Source: Eumeta japonica
Taxonomy: Eukaryota; Arthropoda; Insecta; Lepidoptera; Psychidae
Assembly (NCBI GenBank): GCA_005406025.1
Contig: BGZK01000484.1
Coordinates: 310,001 to 374,000, forward strand
DNA length: 64,000 bases
Direction: 5' to 3'
The translations under genes were made by a program, and so were the position numbers. The notes below the pieces were generated by a model. The model ran no database searches. It saw nothing but the letters and a program-made list of their open reading frames with translations, and was not told the origin of the DNA. Below are positions 24,086-35,925 of this stretch, in pieces. Numbering within the stretch: position 1 is the first letter of the stretch; each line of letters begins with the position of its first letter.

Positions 24086-25599
24086 AAAAAAAAAAGAAAA
24101 AAACTGCGGCGTCGCCGTCGGCGAGTTATCAGCAGACGACAACCGTGACAATTGAATTACTCTTTTTTTATATACAAAAAAAAGAGCACCTTTTCAACCG
24201 ATGAAAGTGCTTAATAATGTAATTATTATGTTAGCACAGCGTTTTCGAGTTTTTCGAACGCCGCCATACAAAAATGCACATGCGTAACTCGCTCCGTGTT
24301 TCTGTAATTGCTGTTATTACGGTGTGATTTGAACTTTTAATATAATGCTATCTTATTTCTGCCGTTGCACAACAGCCTTGCGACGGCGAAGAAAATGAAA
24401 GTCAATGAGTGTACTAAATATTTATAGGCGGTCTCAGGGAAGCGTCAATAATCGCTACGAACTTATCATGTCGACAATTGTTATGATAAGCCGATAGGGC
24501 TAAGTATTAGTGCATTTTATTGTAGCAATAATGATGCAGTATTCTATATATCTCCTTTGATAGTGCATCGAAACGGACAGCTAAATCGTTGTTAGAATCG
24601 TCTGGTGTCAAAGTTGGTGAGTTCGTTATTGGCGTGTAAGCCTTTTACAACATTACACACACGAGCTTATTTGAAGTAGAAAATATTGTGAACTCTACTT
24701 AATGGTACGAACGCCCTGCTACATATCACAGATATATAGAAGACAATCTTTTTTCTATATATCAATAACCACATATGTAGATCAACCACTCTCACCTATA
24801 TGTAACATGCTATGAAGGTTCCTAAAGTGTTCCCAGCGTTGAGAGGGAAATGCTTGTAACGCGTGTATTGCTTACGTAACGAATAATTTCAACATCGGGT
24901 CATTGATGGTTGTACTTTGTCATCTTTCTGACAGCCTTATTCATGGACGACTCTACATATACAACAACTAACGCTACTAGTTTGCTACGCCTTTTTTTAT
25001 GATAATCATAAACAATTTATAATAAAAACAATCCCTTTGAGTTTCGTATACGACTGTCAAGTCACGAACGTGGTTGAGATCTGTTTTAATAAACGCCGCG
25101 CGTTGTAGCGTATGTGTATCGCTTGTATTGTAATAAAATGTATAATCCAAATAAATATAATTAAAACGTATAATTCAAAATGGCATTCAGTTACAAAAGT
25201 GTAAATAAATCTAAAGGGCGTATGTGTATAAAGCGAGGTTCACTCTGGTTGTCTTCTTGTGTCATTCCGAAATTTTTACCTGGAAATTTAACAACAATAG
25301 ATTTTGACACAAGTTGATGTATTTAATACTATGTTTTTGTACTTTATACTATTATATTATACTCAGCCGATTAGTTAGATATTACATCGAAAAGTGAAAT
25401 CATCCAGTAATATTTACGAAGTTTTCTCTCTACTCGCTAACTGCAAAATTTGCAAAACTCGCCCATAGTTTCGAATATATTATTGAGGTAACTATTTTGC
25501 ATTCATTTCAAGTTTCACATAAAACGAAACCTGTTCGTGTATCCGTCACATATATTTTGCGCATGTCTAGTAATTTTGGAAATTAGCGTGTTCTACAAC

Positions 25600-26025
25600 A
25601 GGCGAGTTTAGGGATTCCGGCGTAACAGCCCTGTCTCCTGAGCGACGATGATTAAGGGCGCCGCCGCCGAACCGGCTGGTACTGAATTCGATCTGGACTA
25701 CGAGCGAATCGATAAGTACGTTTTTAACTCCATTCAAATCGGACGATACGTTCCGGACCTCGAAGAGCACATTGTCCGTCCGTCCCGGCGTTTGTCGTCG
25801 CACTGGTGACTAGTGGTGAGAACGGTAGGTAGCAGCCCCCGACCCGCAAGTGGGCCGGCGTGGTGGGCACGAAGTCCTGGTCCCTCGATCTGTAATGAGG
25901 AGATTGTGGGAGAGTACATCTCAGCAGTGATCGAATATGAGACGACTCTTTCTTTTCAAGGAAAAACGTTCCTCGAGGGTAGTACAAGTGCCGGATTAGG
26001 TGGACGTGACCGATGTTATTCCTAA
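25600..26025. other. GC-rich block with overlapping frames, possible repeat
   Basis: Frames are open on both strands (25567-25803 and 25724-25987 minus; 25813-26025 plus). The 'cagcccccgacccgcaagtg' and 'gtacatctcagcagtgatcg' stretches look like the 3' part of a retroelement rather than a host exon, but I cannot name it. No reverse-transcriptase motif is visible. Confidence 0.25.
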
Positions 26026-26094
26026 GTTGTCGCCATTTTTCGTTACTTTAACCATAAGTAGACTTATAGTATAGACCCATCAACTCTGATATAG

Positions 26095-26290
26095 AGATAA
26101 CTCTTCGAGCAGACGGTGGCGCAACCGGCGGGCATTCCTGCAGTTAGATAAGGCGGTCCGTCAGCGCGCCAGCGGGCGAGTCATCGCTGTCATTCGGCGC
26201 ACGCTCTCGCGGCTACTAGCCCTAAGCTCGTTGCGTAACCGCGTCACGCCACGCCAGCTGATGGGTGAAGGGCTCGATTCTTTCTTTGCA
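26095..26290. promoter_or_regulatory. GC-rich island with GATA site
   Basis: Dense CpG block that includes 'gttagataagg', a good GATA-factor site, and ends near 'cagctgatgggtg'. No coding frame. A regulatory role is inferred from composition and motif. Confidence 0.3.
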
Positions 26291-27110
26291 ATGTTCGCCG
26301 AGGTGAAAATTGTTTTAGTCGAATTGGATTAGAATGTGTCGTGTCGGTGAAGAGAGTTGAAACTTATTTTTAGCTTTGCAATTTGTCGAGTTACGTATGG
26401 GACGGTGAAGGTTCTCCAATTGTACTGTGTTTCTACGTAATGTTACGAGCGAAATACGACATAAATTCGAATGAATCCTTACGAATTGTGCTTGGTTCAC
26501 CTTATAATAAAGATGTGTATACACTGAAAATGATCGAAAATCTTGATTCTCTTCTCTCAAAGTTACAGTAGTGCAGGCATCGTTCAGCTATCACGTTTAT
26601 ATTGACATCTAAATTACCCTCATAATTAAAAATAAATATGATTTTATTTGTTTTCGAAATATAAGTAGGAAGGCTTATAGTCTATGAATAGAGAAATCAG
26701 TATCGACATTTCGATAATAGTTGTTTTAATCCTCTTTTACGTCTCCGTAGAAAGAACTCCTATATTTTGTCATATCTAAGCGACTAAAGAAATTATGGGG
26801 TATTAAGGAGTTAGAGGAGACAGCTTAAAGAATTCTAGTGAACTCATAGGAAAAGTATCCGATTGAATTTCCTTGAGCGATTGTGGAAAATTATCGAAGT
26901 AGTGATATTAGTGCAAGAGGTGATCAGAAATTTGTGTGTTCAGCGTGATGATTAAAGCAAGCCCCCTAAGTGGACTCCGTAATAAAATGACCCCCTTGGG
27001 ATGTAAGCGTACTCAGCAATAGACTACCGTGAACATTTGATCGGTGAAATCGTTCAGTATAGCAAATACAAGTGATCTGTCTAAATTTATAATTTGTTTC
27101 GTATAAAAAC

Positions 27111-27159
27111 TACTATCGTAATAACTTAAAAAATATGTTTTTAAGTTATTACGATAGTA
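27111..27159. repeat. 49-bp perfect snap-back palindrome
   Basis: The arms 27111-27132 and 27138-27159 are perfect 22-bp reverse complements (tactatcgtaataacttaaa...) around a 5-nt loop 'atatg'. Transcribed RNA would form an uninterrupted 22-bp stem. No target duplication is obvious, so it is either a tiny foldback insertion or a recent inverted duplication. Confidence 0.9.
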
Positions 27160-27894
27160 ACATTTTAAGTCATACTCGTTCTCTCTATACGTACTTCGAC
27201 TTACTCTGTGGTACATAGGAAACGTATAATTTTATGTGAATCTGGATGCGCACACGCATAAACGATTTCTCATACATTAATCGAAGCTAAAATCTCTTAA
27301 AAGTATCGGTTTTAAGTCCTTAAAGTTTTACATAAAACCGCCTTCGCGCCGCCGAGCGAGCGCTCCGGCCTTTTCGTACCCCGTCCGTTCTAGCGGTCGG
27401 CATTATATCCCTGCCGAGCTCATTATCCACTCCAAACGCTAATATATTCTAAATAATCGTAAACACTTCCTCAAACATATTTCCAACTTAACTGGTTAGT
27501 TGAGCACACCTCATCGTGTTACCGAAGAAATAAAAAGACATTTTCATGACACGTAATTTCTTAAATTATATGCTTTACTGTATTCCGCTTCGCGATTAAA
27601 ATAATCGCTTCCACCTAGCGAGAGTGAATTAGAACTATAATAGTTGTACTGGGTAGGAATATGTTGTACTTAGTTACTTAGAAAGCGAAGATTTATAAGG
27701 CTCCGGTTAGACTAGACAGATTTTTTTCGAATGATAAAAGTTTTTTATGGCGATTTGCGAAATGATTCGAATTAGTTACATTTTGCGATTATTTATAGTA
27801 TGGAATCCTCTCCGTGCGAGTCCGTCTGGCACTTGGACGTGTTTTGAAAATCATAATAAGTAATTCTCAGACAGGTAAATAAATAAAACTCTAT

Positions 27895-28068
27895 TTAGTC
27901 CATAATGTAAATTGGACGACACTCATATTTCCATTGACAATATAATTTGGCGATGGTGGTCTTCTATTCGTTTTGCACACCATGAACACCAAATAATTTT
28001 TAATGCATATTGTGTGGTGGTATCGAACCCTCGATGTGTCATACGATTCGCACTTGGCCGATTTTCGT
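27895..28068 (-). repeat. truncated 'ccaagtgcga' family repeat (5' head)
   Basis: Read on the minus strand, the start is 'atcggccaagtgcgaatcgt' followed by 'atcgagggttcgatacc'. This is the head of the family also seen at 52087-52470 (plus) and 55613-56268 (minus). The downstream part fades into AT-rich DNA, so the copy is truncated. Confidence 0.5.
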
Positions 28069-28813
28069 TCTGACCTCTTGGATTGCCGCTGCTTTAAAAC
28101 TATTCGCATGCGCTTTTAATGCATTCACTAATTTAACCCGAGGTTTAAACTCAACTATTCCCATGCAGAGGAAACAATCATAGCCCTCGATTTTTCAGTT
28201 ATCAGCGCTTCATTTACCTTTTGTACGCCAGTCGTATCGTCGAATACAAGAATTATCTGGAAAAGGTCTGAACATAGCGCGAGTGCGGATATACACCGGT
28301 ACAGTCGAACAGAAAATAATTGTGCCGAACATTAAAATAATTGTTGTCGCGACGCGACCCGTGCCTATATTCAGATCAGCCGGAAAGTTTGGCGACGTCT
28401 TTACGCTTTCTTCGAATGCACTAAAGTCATTTGATAAGTTTTAAAGTAGGTTAATGGCTCAATCGATTCCGGTTTCGGAAAGGTTTTTAAGAACGTATAG
28501 ACTAAAAATAAAATTTTATAACGGCTAAGTGCTCGTTGACTTCATGTTGCAATGTAAATCTAAATGTTTTTAATTAAGAAAGCAAACCGAACAAAATTCG
28601 ATATGACTTTCACTATTCGATAGAATATTATTTTGGATATCGCTGTCTTGAGGAAAATAAAACGATTTTTTTCTGTGATGTTTAATATGATGTTTCATAT
28701 TAAAAAGATATAAATAAACAACTAAAAGTTGACAATTTTCTATCAATAGTGATTTCATTTGAAATTGAAATCGGCACTCCTCCCAAACAAATCCGGCATT
28801 CCACGGTTTGTTT

Positions 28814-30593
28814 GGGGACGTTCATAAAATTCATTATCATACAAGGGGGGCTCATTGAGTGTGACGAGATATTAGGCCGGGGAAAAATTTTTTTCGTACT
28901 TTATAAGTAAAATGTTACAGTAAAATCTCTGGTTGTGATGTTTGTGTCTGGTTAGTTTTGGTACCATTAAATAGATGATATTTAAAGAAAATAAAAATTA
29001 AAAGTAAAAATGGTGCCCCGCCGTTTTTCTGTTCACCAAGATGTGTGAATCTAACGTAGAAATTTGATATATTTAGAAGTATGTATTACTAAAAAAAAAG
29101 GAAAAAGCGACATAAGCCGCGAAAAAAATTTGTGACGTTTATGGACATAATGCAGTGTTGGTAAGAGTAGCACAAAACTGGTTCAAGTGTTTTCAGTTCG
29201 AAAATTTTGATATCACAGATGAACCTCGCTCTGGTCGACTTGTTACCGATAAAGTCGATGCCATTTTAGAAAAAGATCGACATATTAGTTCTACGACATC
29301 GCTGAAAAGCTGGAGCTTGACCACAGAACAGGTTTGACCCATTTGAAAAAAGCTAGATATACAAAAAAGCTCGATACTTGGGTCCCACACAAATTTATTG
29401 AAGGAAATCTAATGAATCGTATACTCATTTTCGATTCTCTATTGAAACGTATTGAAACCGAAACGGTTTTGAAAAGATTGATCACTGGTGATGAAAAATG
29501 GATTACTCACGACAAGAACGTGTAAAAAAATTCATGGTCAAAAGGTAAGCAAGCTCCACAGACTAGCATAATCCGGTTTAACTCGCAATAATTTGATGCT
29601 ATATGTATGGTGGGATTGGAAATGCATTGTTCATTGTACTCTACTGCCAACAGCTGATGTGGTTTAAGCAAGAAGTAAAGAAAAAGTGATCAGGCAAACA
29701 ACACACATCTTTAGCTGCTTAGCAAATATTGTTAGTTTGGTTGGTAAGTATTAATGCATCCACCATATAGCCCTGACCTTGCATCTTCAGATTTTTACCT
29801 GTTTCGGTCTCTTCAGAATGGTTTAAATAGCGTTAAGTTAATATCGAGTGAGAACTTTCAAAACTACTTGTCGCATTTTTTTTATTATAAGTCCCAAAAT
29901 TTCTATAGCAATGTGATTATATCACTATCTACAAAGTGGCAACAAGTTGTTGAACAAAATGGAATATATATATATATGTATTATAATTAAACTGAAATAA
30001 AACATGATTAAAAATTCATTAGTTTCATATTTGTTAATATATAAACATTTCCGTCAAAATAGCTTATAACTTGTTATGTTTATTTACTCGAGTTTGTTTC
30101 GGTCATCGGCGCTAGCGTTGCGGTTTGTCAGAAACGGTTCTCTTGCATCTACAATGTTAAAGAATATGGCGCTTCCAAGTAATTTACCCTCTCGATTCAA
30201 TAACAAATAAAAACGCTGGCCCAAAACTGCAGAGCATTGAGTAGGTTAGAGATGGTAAGTGGGCGGAGGAAGTAAGTGGTAGTTTCGAGGATAAAGTAGA
30301 AGAAGGTACTGCAATGCCGATTATAGATATTTCTGAATACTTAAAGAATCGTTGAACTTCTCATAAATAACCAAACAATTTATTTGCTCGTTATTATAGA
30401 TAATTATTAATTTATTTTTTATCTTTTATAATGGAAAATATATTATATTATGTGAATATGCTTACTACGATATATCAATAAAATTTACAAGTCATGTACG
30501 GGAGTCTATTTATCCTGGCCAAATATTTTTAAAAGAGTCGCAGAAAATCTACGCACCAAATGGGGGGGGGGGGGCAGGTTTATGAACGACCCC
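28814..30593. mobile_element. TIR element (about 1.78 kb) interrupted by a mariner
   Basis: GGGGACGTTCATAAA at 28814-28828 is inverted, with one mismatch, at 30579-30593. TTT flanks both ends, as in the element at 12505-12818. The left subterminal part ('ggctcattgagtgtgacgag', 'ggccggggaaaaa') and the G12 run near the right end are non-coding. The interior contains a decayed mariner transposase gene, so this looks like a nested insertion into a non-autonomous inverted-repeat element. Alternatively the two ends belong to separate elements. Confidence 0.5.
29100..29990 (+). pseudogene. mariner transposase remnant (Tc1/mariner superfamily)
   Basis: This is a cut-and-paste DDD transposase of the mariner family, now dead. 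Three pieces line up in order with the family. The first has ITDEPRSGR (linker after the helix-turn-helix region), from about 29155. The second has THLKKARYTKKLDTWVPH and then LITGDEKWITHD, which carries the first catalytic Asp, at 29334-29523. The third has MHPPYSPDLASSDFYLF, with the third Asp, and ends WQQVVEQNG, at 29754-29990. The N-terminal DNA-binding domain is eroded, and a 1-nt frameshift near 29335 separates the first two pieces. A TAA follows KNV at 29523, and the segment with the second Asp (HQDNARPH in relatives) is deleted or scrambled around 29650-29750. The wording resembles the cecropia/mammalian-type mariners. Terminal inverted repeats were not recognised. Confidence 0.9.
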
Positions 30594-30599
30594 TTTTGA

Positions 30600-32210
30600 A
30601 AATCAATATTAATTAAACTCTTGTACAGCTAATCACTGAAGTAATGGTTTGATTTTATGAAGTCAAGTTTTCCATATACTTTCACAATCTACCGTGGTAG
30701 AATATATTTTATTCGAAGCGTATGCAATTAAGAATATTTGAAAATTTATACCTTTTATATCATCTATTCTAATTAAATAAAAACTCTTTCATATTTATTT
30801 ATGCAAAACATAATTTTAATGATTAATAAAAGTTCAAACGGACGAATCGTTTAATAGAGGTAATATTTTTGGAAAATTAACTTATAAGTTTTCAAAATTA
30901 ATTAAAAAATGAAGATTAAAACTTTTAAGTTATTAAGTGGACTGTAAACCTTTGCAATTTTTTTGCGTGCCATATGTGCAAAAAGGTAATTGTATGATGT
31001 GCCCTAAATATTACTTTGAAATGTTTTCCGAGATGAGCTTTTTCGTCTGTGCAGGTGCCACCTAATTATTATTGTATATTATAGTACTACAAAACTTTAA
31101 TGCTAACAGGCAGAAATAGTGTTCTGCCAGAGAGGCATCGTTCACGTATTTAAGTTGCGAAAGACTAAAATTATCTATGATTCCAGTTCTCGCCTTCGCC
31201 CGGGTAAAAAATAACAAAATGCTATTTTAACACGATCGTTATAAGGTTACGTGTGTAATTTCTTTAAGTGCATAATTCGTTTATACTTATCTGCTTTACA
31301 AGTTTAAAGGTACACTTGTAAATGTCAGATTAACGAGGTATTTTTTTTCTGGTCGTTGGTGAAATAAACTCGTTTTTAATGATCGGACAGATGTCGTCTG
31401 TCATCGGACTGTGATTTTAAGCATTTTCTTCAAAAACACGAAATTACGGCGATGAATTGGAAATTTAAGCGGTTGGGATCTCGATTTTTCTCAGAAAATA
31501 CAAAATATCGTGAGTGATTTTTAGTGACCCGATTCTTCATGTTATTGAATTTAATTTTTAAGTTGCCGTTATACGATTTTTTTACTTTTTTTAAAGAGAA
31601 AGAGTGTCAAAAATACCTTTTTTAAAATAGAGATTTACCATTTACATGCAAACGGGACAGATATAAGACTCTAAATTTTCTAAGTAGAATAATCTATATA
31701 AACAATTCAAAATGCCAGTTGGATTTTTTGAAATTAATTCCAGTTTTTATTTGGAAGCATTTAAACTGTTTTGTCACATACTATTTTTATAAATAGGCAA
31801 ATGCGCGCGTGTTTTGATATGCGGTACCGCGGTGTAGGCGGGTTACGTAGCGCTACGTTAGGTACCTCAGATTAATAGTTATCGTAGGTTTTTTTCGATA
31901 CTTATGAAATGAAAATGCCCTGTTAATTTGCAGTAAATAAAACAGACATATTTTACCGAATTTTTCCCTTCTATAAATTAGGAGTTGCATTATTCTAATA
32001 TTTATATAATTGCGTGAAATATCTTAGAACTGTTGAATTATGGAAAATTCAATGATTTTCAAATTCTAAAACTTTAAGTTTCATACAAAGGAAATTGTTT
32101 ATTTAATATCTTAATACATAATATGAATTTAGAGTTCGTTTAATCCACCGTATTGTAAATACCGCTTTGAATTATTAAATGAAGTTTAACACATCTGTCG
32201 CTTTAAAATG
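30600..32210. other. AT-rich spacer, no gene seen
   Basis: No recognisable frame or repeat. A short 'gccttcgcccgggtaaaaa' near 31192 may be a relic of a Helitron-like end, and a small GC-rich patch lies at 31800-31865. Confidence 0.45.
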
Positions 32211-32211
32211 A

Positions 32212-32805
32212 ATCAACCGCAAGAGAACCTACGAATAATTTATAACTGTAATGAAACTACGAGGGAGAGTTTGAATAATACACGTTTGTAAAGTGACTAC
32301 CAAAAGGTGATCGAGTAATATGTATTTATAATTAAACCTCGAAGGACCATTTGAATAATACGTAACTATAAAGAAACAATAAGATAGCAATTAAATAATA
32401 TTTATGAATGAAGCAACCGCGAGAGAGCATTTGAATAATTTATAATTATAATGAAACCACGACTGAGAGTTTGAATTATACACGTTTATAAAGTATTTAT
32501 CAAAAGGTGTCCCAGTAATACGTATTTAAAAAAAAACAACCCCGACAGAGCGCTTGAATAATTTGTATCTAGAAAGAAACAACGTGGGAGCATTAGAATA
32601 AAATGTATATATTAATAAATGCAGAGGGAGCGTTCGAATAATGCATATCTATAATTTTATAAAATAATTGCTAGAGAGTGTTCAAGAAATATTTATCTGT
32701 GAAGAACTGCGAAGATGCGTTTGAATAATACGTATCTATAAATCATCCACAAGCGAGCGTTTAAATAATACGTATTTATAAAACAATAGCTAGGGAGATT
32801 TCATG
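32212..32805. repeat. 40-bp tandem repeat array, about 15 units, with 200-bp higher-order period
   Basis: A core 'gagagtttgaataatacgta' recurs. The GAATAAT anchor (or its variants) falls at 32233, 32273, 32313, 32353, 32393, 32433, 32473 and 32513, exactly 40 bp apart. It continues at 32556, 32597, 32636, 32684, 32723, 32763 and 32803 with slips of a few bases. Units 6-8 resemble units 1-3 more than their neighbours, at an offset of exactly 200 bp, so a five-unit block was probably duplicated. There is no continuous reading frame. Each unit carries TAAT-type cores and a 'tatttataa' stretch. Confidence 0.9.
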
Positions 32806-32999
32806 TAGTACAGTAATTATTAATGTTTATATTTTATTTAAATGCATAATACTCCAAGTTCCGTTGTTGTTTTTTTGTATTTACAGTTTTGCTTTTCAGT
32901 ATGCTTATTTAACATACAAAAAGAGAAATGAGTTAATATTTACATTATTTAAAATCTAACAACCCAACAGGTTCAAAGTGATAAATGAAATATATCTAT

Positions 33000-33005
33000 T
33001 TTATT
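33000..33005 (-). terminator. AATAAA polyadenylation signal for the candidate minus-strand exon
   Basis: TTTATT on the plus strand is AATAAA on the minus strand, 113 bp beyond the TGA of the candidate exon. AT-rich DNA supplies this hexamer often, so the support is positional only. Confidence 0.3.
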
Positions 33006-33117
33006 TTATATATATTTTTTACAAACACATTACAAATTAAATATATATACCTAATACAGTACACAAAAATGTTTAATAATATTTTGCCCTAGTTTTTTGC
33101 GAGGGATCTCAATATAT

Positions 33118-33314
33118 TCATATGACATTTTCGAAGACAATATCCATGAACGTCTCCTCGGCCAACTCAATGGGGGTGCGCCCGCGAAGGCCGAGGCCGG
33201 CCGACGACCCGCGCTATTTATGTAGCGCACGTTCACGTGCAACCTGTTGCCTGCACCGCCACAGAGCACTGAACGAGTTAGAAGCGCCGTCAGTCTTATA
33301 CAGTATCATACCAC
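33118..33314 (-). pseudogene. candidate terminal exon with one in-frame TAG
   Basis: On the minus strand an acceptor 'aaatatttacag' ends at 33315. The following frame reads MILYKTDGASNSF, then ALWRCRQQVARERALHK, a TAG (33214-33216), then RGSSAGLGLRGRTPIELAEE, then FMDIVFENVI and TGA (33118-33120). The two halves are in one frame of about 64 codons. The second half, with RTPIELAEE, reads like a real C-terminus and is reminiscent of an ankyrin-repeat 'GRTPIELA' helix. The block is GC-rich against AT-rich flanks and an AATAAA follows at 33000. I cannot name the gene. The TAG could mean a dead exon, stop-codon readthrough or a sequencing error. Another minus-strand frame without stops (33051-33269) reads less like protein, so chance cannot be excluded. 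Confidence 0.4.
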
Positions 33315-33594
33315 CTGTAAATATTTTTATTTGTTATCCGTCTGTCGTCCCTTAGAATATTTATCTTATAATACATTACGAAATTTTTATATTGTTAGAA
33401 ATATTGCACAACGAAGTCGTTTCTAATACAATCGTTGGGCTGAATATTAAAATAAATTTGTGCTTAATAATAAATCTGCATTATATTTTGAATAAATACG
33501 TATTTATGGTTTCTCGAATAGAGACCATCGCTATCTTAAAATTCATACTTGAAATCGTTTCGCCAAGGGTCAAGAAACCGTTTCTGATTCACAG

Positions 33595-33745
33595 GAAGAA
33601 ATTTTCACTTTTTCCTCCATCGTATATTCTATTCCTTTCTAAATAACCGACAATGCACTACTGACTCCTCTGCGGTTGTAAGTATCCATGGGCGTCGATG
33701 ATCACCTGCTCCCTGGTGATTCACGTGGTCGTTTAAAATACTAAA
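33595..33745 (+). repeat. interspersed repeat fragment, LINE 3'-end-like (copy 2)
   Basis: 'gacaatgcactactgactcc', 'gtaagtatccatgggcgtcg' and 'atgatcacctgctccctggt' match, in order, a very common lepidopteran retroelement 3' segment. They also match the more diverged copy at 4625-4772. Same orientation as that copy; non-coding. Confidence 0.6.
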
Positions 33746-33749
33746 AAAA

Positions 33750-34970
33750 TATGGGTAATAAAAACATACATATATTAATATTCTTAACGATCCTATAAAA
33801 TAATTTAAAACATTGAAAGCGCGCGAAGATTGATCCAGAGAATGTGTTGTAGATATTTCAAGCAATTCAAAAGGTTAAGCAAATTCAGTTTATATGTGTT
33901 TTTGGTCGTTCAAAACTTTTACAAATTCTAATTTATTTCTATTTTTAATATTATAGCGTAAAAAATTGGAAAATTAAAATAACCACAACCACTAGGAGCT
34001 AAATCAATTTATGAATATCGAAAGTTTAAAATTCGGCAAGTGAAAGTATTATACTTCTATATTTTTCTTGTTAGAATTGATACATAACGCATTATTTAAA
34101 TTTTCATCGCTATTGATTTTATCCGCAAATAATGCAGATACCGCAAATATTAAAATATAACATAAATATTTTAATTACTTAACGACATACAGAAAAATCT
34201 TTTGGTAAAAATGCAACTATTGTATGAATTTTTTAAAGTTTTAGTTAGCAATAACGACAGTATAACGGATGAAGAATATGAGACAATAATATTGAATATA
34301 TTTTTCTAAAGAGCATATATGTTCTATGGTATATCTAAAAAATAAAATGAAACATGTTTTTTATTTATTTAAGGTAAACCATAAACCACATCGTTTTCGT
34401 TGTGTAAAAGTACTTACTTATAAATTAAATTATAAAATTGATATACTTTTTAATAATTTCATGATCTTCAGCATAAAGTTAACACTTACGATTTTAATAC
34501 AATATTATTTAAGCCCGATATAAATCTTTGAAAGGGAAAAGTGCCTGTTTGATTGACTAATTTAGATCAGCCGAGATCGGTAGTATAAAAATTTATTTAT
34601 TTTTATTTAAGCTTCCTTTTGTAATAAAAGAAAGCAAGAAAAATTGTTTAGAAAATGACTTCCAAGGATATTGAAAAGGGGATATAATGTTGCATAGGAA
34701 ACAAAAGATATAACACACCTTAAATTTGATATTTAAGCTTATTCATTCCAAATAAATAAATGGAATGTGATTCATCATTTTTGCAAACAACGCTCAACCG
34801 ATTGAAATTAATTATATATAGAACTTCTACATAAAGCCGAAATCGCCTAGACCTACGAACTTGAAATATTTCTTTCTTTTATAAAAAAAAAACCTTTTGT
34901 AAACTCAACGCGTACGAAGTGAATAATTATATCATTATATAGTCATAACGCCTTTCCAAGTAACGAATGC
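33750..34970. other. AT-rich spacer, no gene seen
   Basis: Only short AT-rich frames (65 codons at 34326-34523). Nothing recognisable. Confidence 0.5.
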
Positions 34971-34974
34971 TTGG

Positions 34975-35132
34975 CCTCGAGAGTAGGACCAGGCGGGAAT
35001 GAGGTCGAAACCGGGATTGTGACCGAGAAGGGAATCGAGATCGATGATAGAAAGATCACACGAAATAAAACATGAAATAATTTACTCTATGTCCATGCGG
35101 ACAGAGCCACAGGCGAAAGGTATAAATAAATG
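34975..35132 (+). mobile_element. Helitron-like element with GGGATTG/GAGATCG minisatellite
   Basis: 'gaaaccgggattgtgaccga', 'gggaatcgagatcgatgat' and then 'ccatgcggacagagccacag' and 'gcgaaaggta' reproduce the minisatellite-plus-terminus structure of the copies at 14899, 18880 and 57465. Non-coding and moderately diverged. Confidence 0.5.
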
Positions 35133-35859
35133 TGCATTTTGATTTTGAGAATTGTCTTTATTTTCTTCATAGAACGTTGAGTTTAATTTCTAAGTAAGCC
35201 AAAGGTAAAATAGTTGAAATATTACTGTGAAGATAATGTTCTATGCCACTTCTGCTTATCGATCGCTAGCATGAATTATGTGATGGCCGCGAGCGCCATC
35301 TAGCGCGTCGATTTACCGACACGTTCATCTCACTTATCTATCACTTGTCACTCACCAGTTGCGCAATGCACAATTTATATTAATGAAAATGCAAATTGTT
35401 TTTATACCGAATTCAATCCCGCTTAGAATGTTCAGCGCAAGCGTTGATTTGTAATTCACCGGAATTAAGTGATCGATCATAAATTTCAGATTCGAATTTG
35501 TTATATTCTACTTGTTAGATTTGATTCGAGCCTTACTGTCCTAAAAGTGGCACCGATTTTTTATATACTATTTCGCTATATCTCTACTGAAATAAAACCT
35601 AGCTACAGGAATAGCGACCTCTAATATCATTAAAGCTGATTTAATGTTTACCGTCTCTAATAAACAAGTAACTAAGAGGCGGCGCCCCAAACTGGTTTAT
35701 TTTTTGGGTATGTTATACCCTTAAGTGCATTGCCTCCGTACTGAGATGTTTTACGTTTTGACCAAATAGTTTCTAAATTAAGTCAAATTAAACCATTTGT
35801 TCCGTTTCTCGCACAGCGTGCTGTTCCATCGGTCGCGTACTTTGTCATCACATTGGTGA

Positions 35860-35925
35860 TAGTAGTCGTTAACACCCCCTCGAGCCGCATTCGGCCAGCG
35901 TGGGGGGCTTAAGATTCAACCTTTC
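35860..35925 (+). repeat. SINE tail fragment
   Basis: 'gtagtcgttaacaccccctc' followed by 'cgcattcggccagcgtgggg' resembles the tail of lepidopteran tRNA-derived SINEs ('gtcgttaa-a-cc...cgcact-ggccagcgtgg'). The tRNA-like head is not recognisable upstream. Confidence 0.4.

Noticed and set aside
30563..30574. G12 run, and C runs near 51571 and 58302
   Set aside because: Homopolymer tracts; no G-quadruplex-type spacing beyond the single run, so only noted.
32212..32805. CRISPR-like array
   Set aside because: Units are contiguous 40-bp tandem repeats without unique spacers, in a eukaryotic genome.
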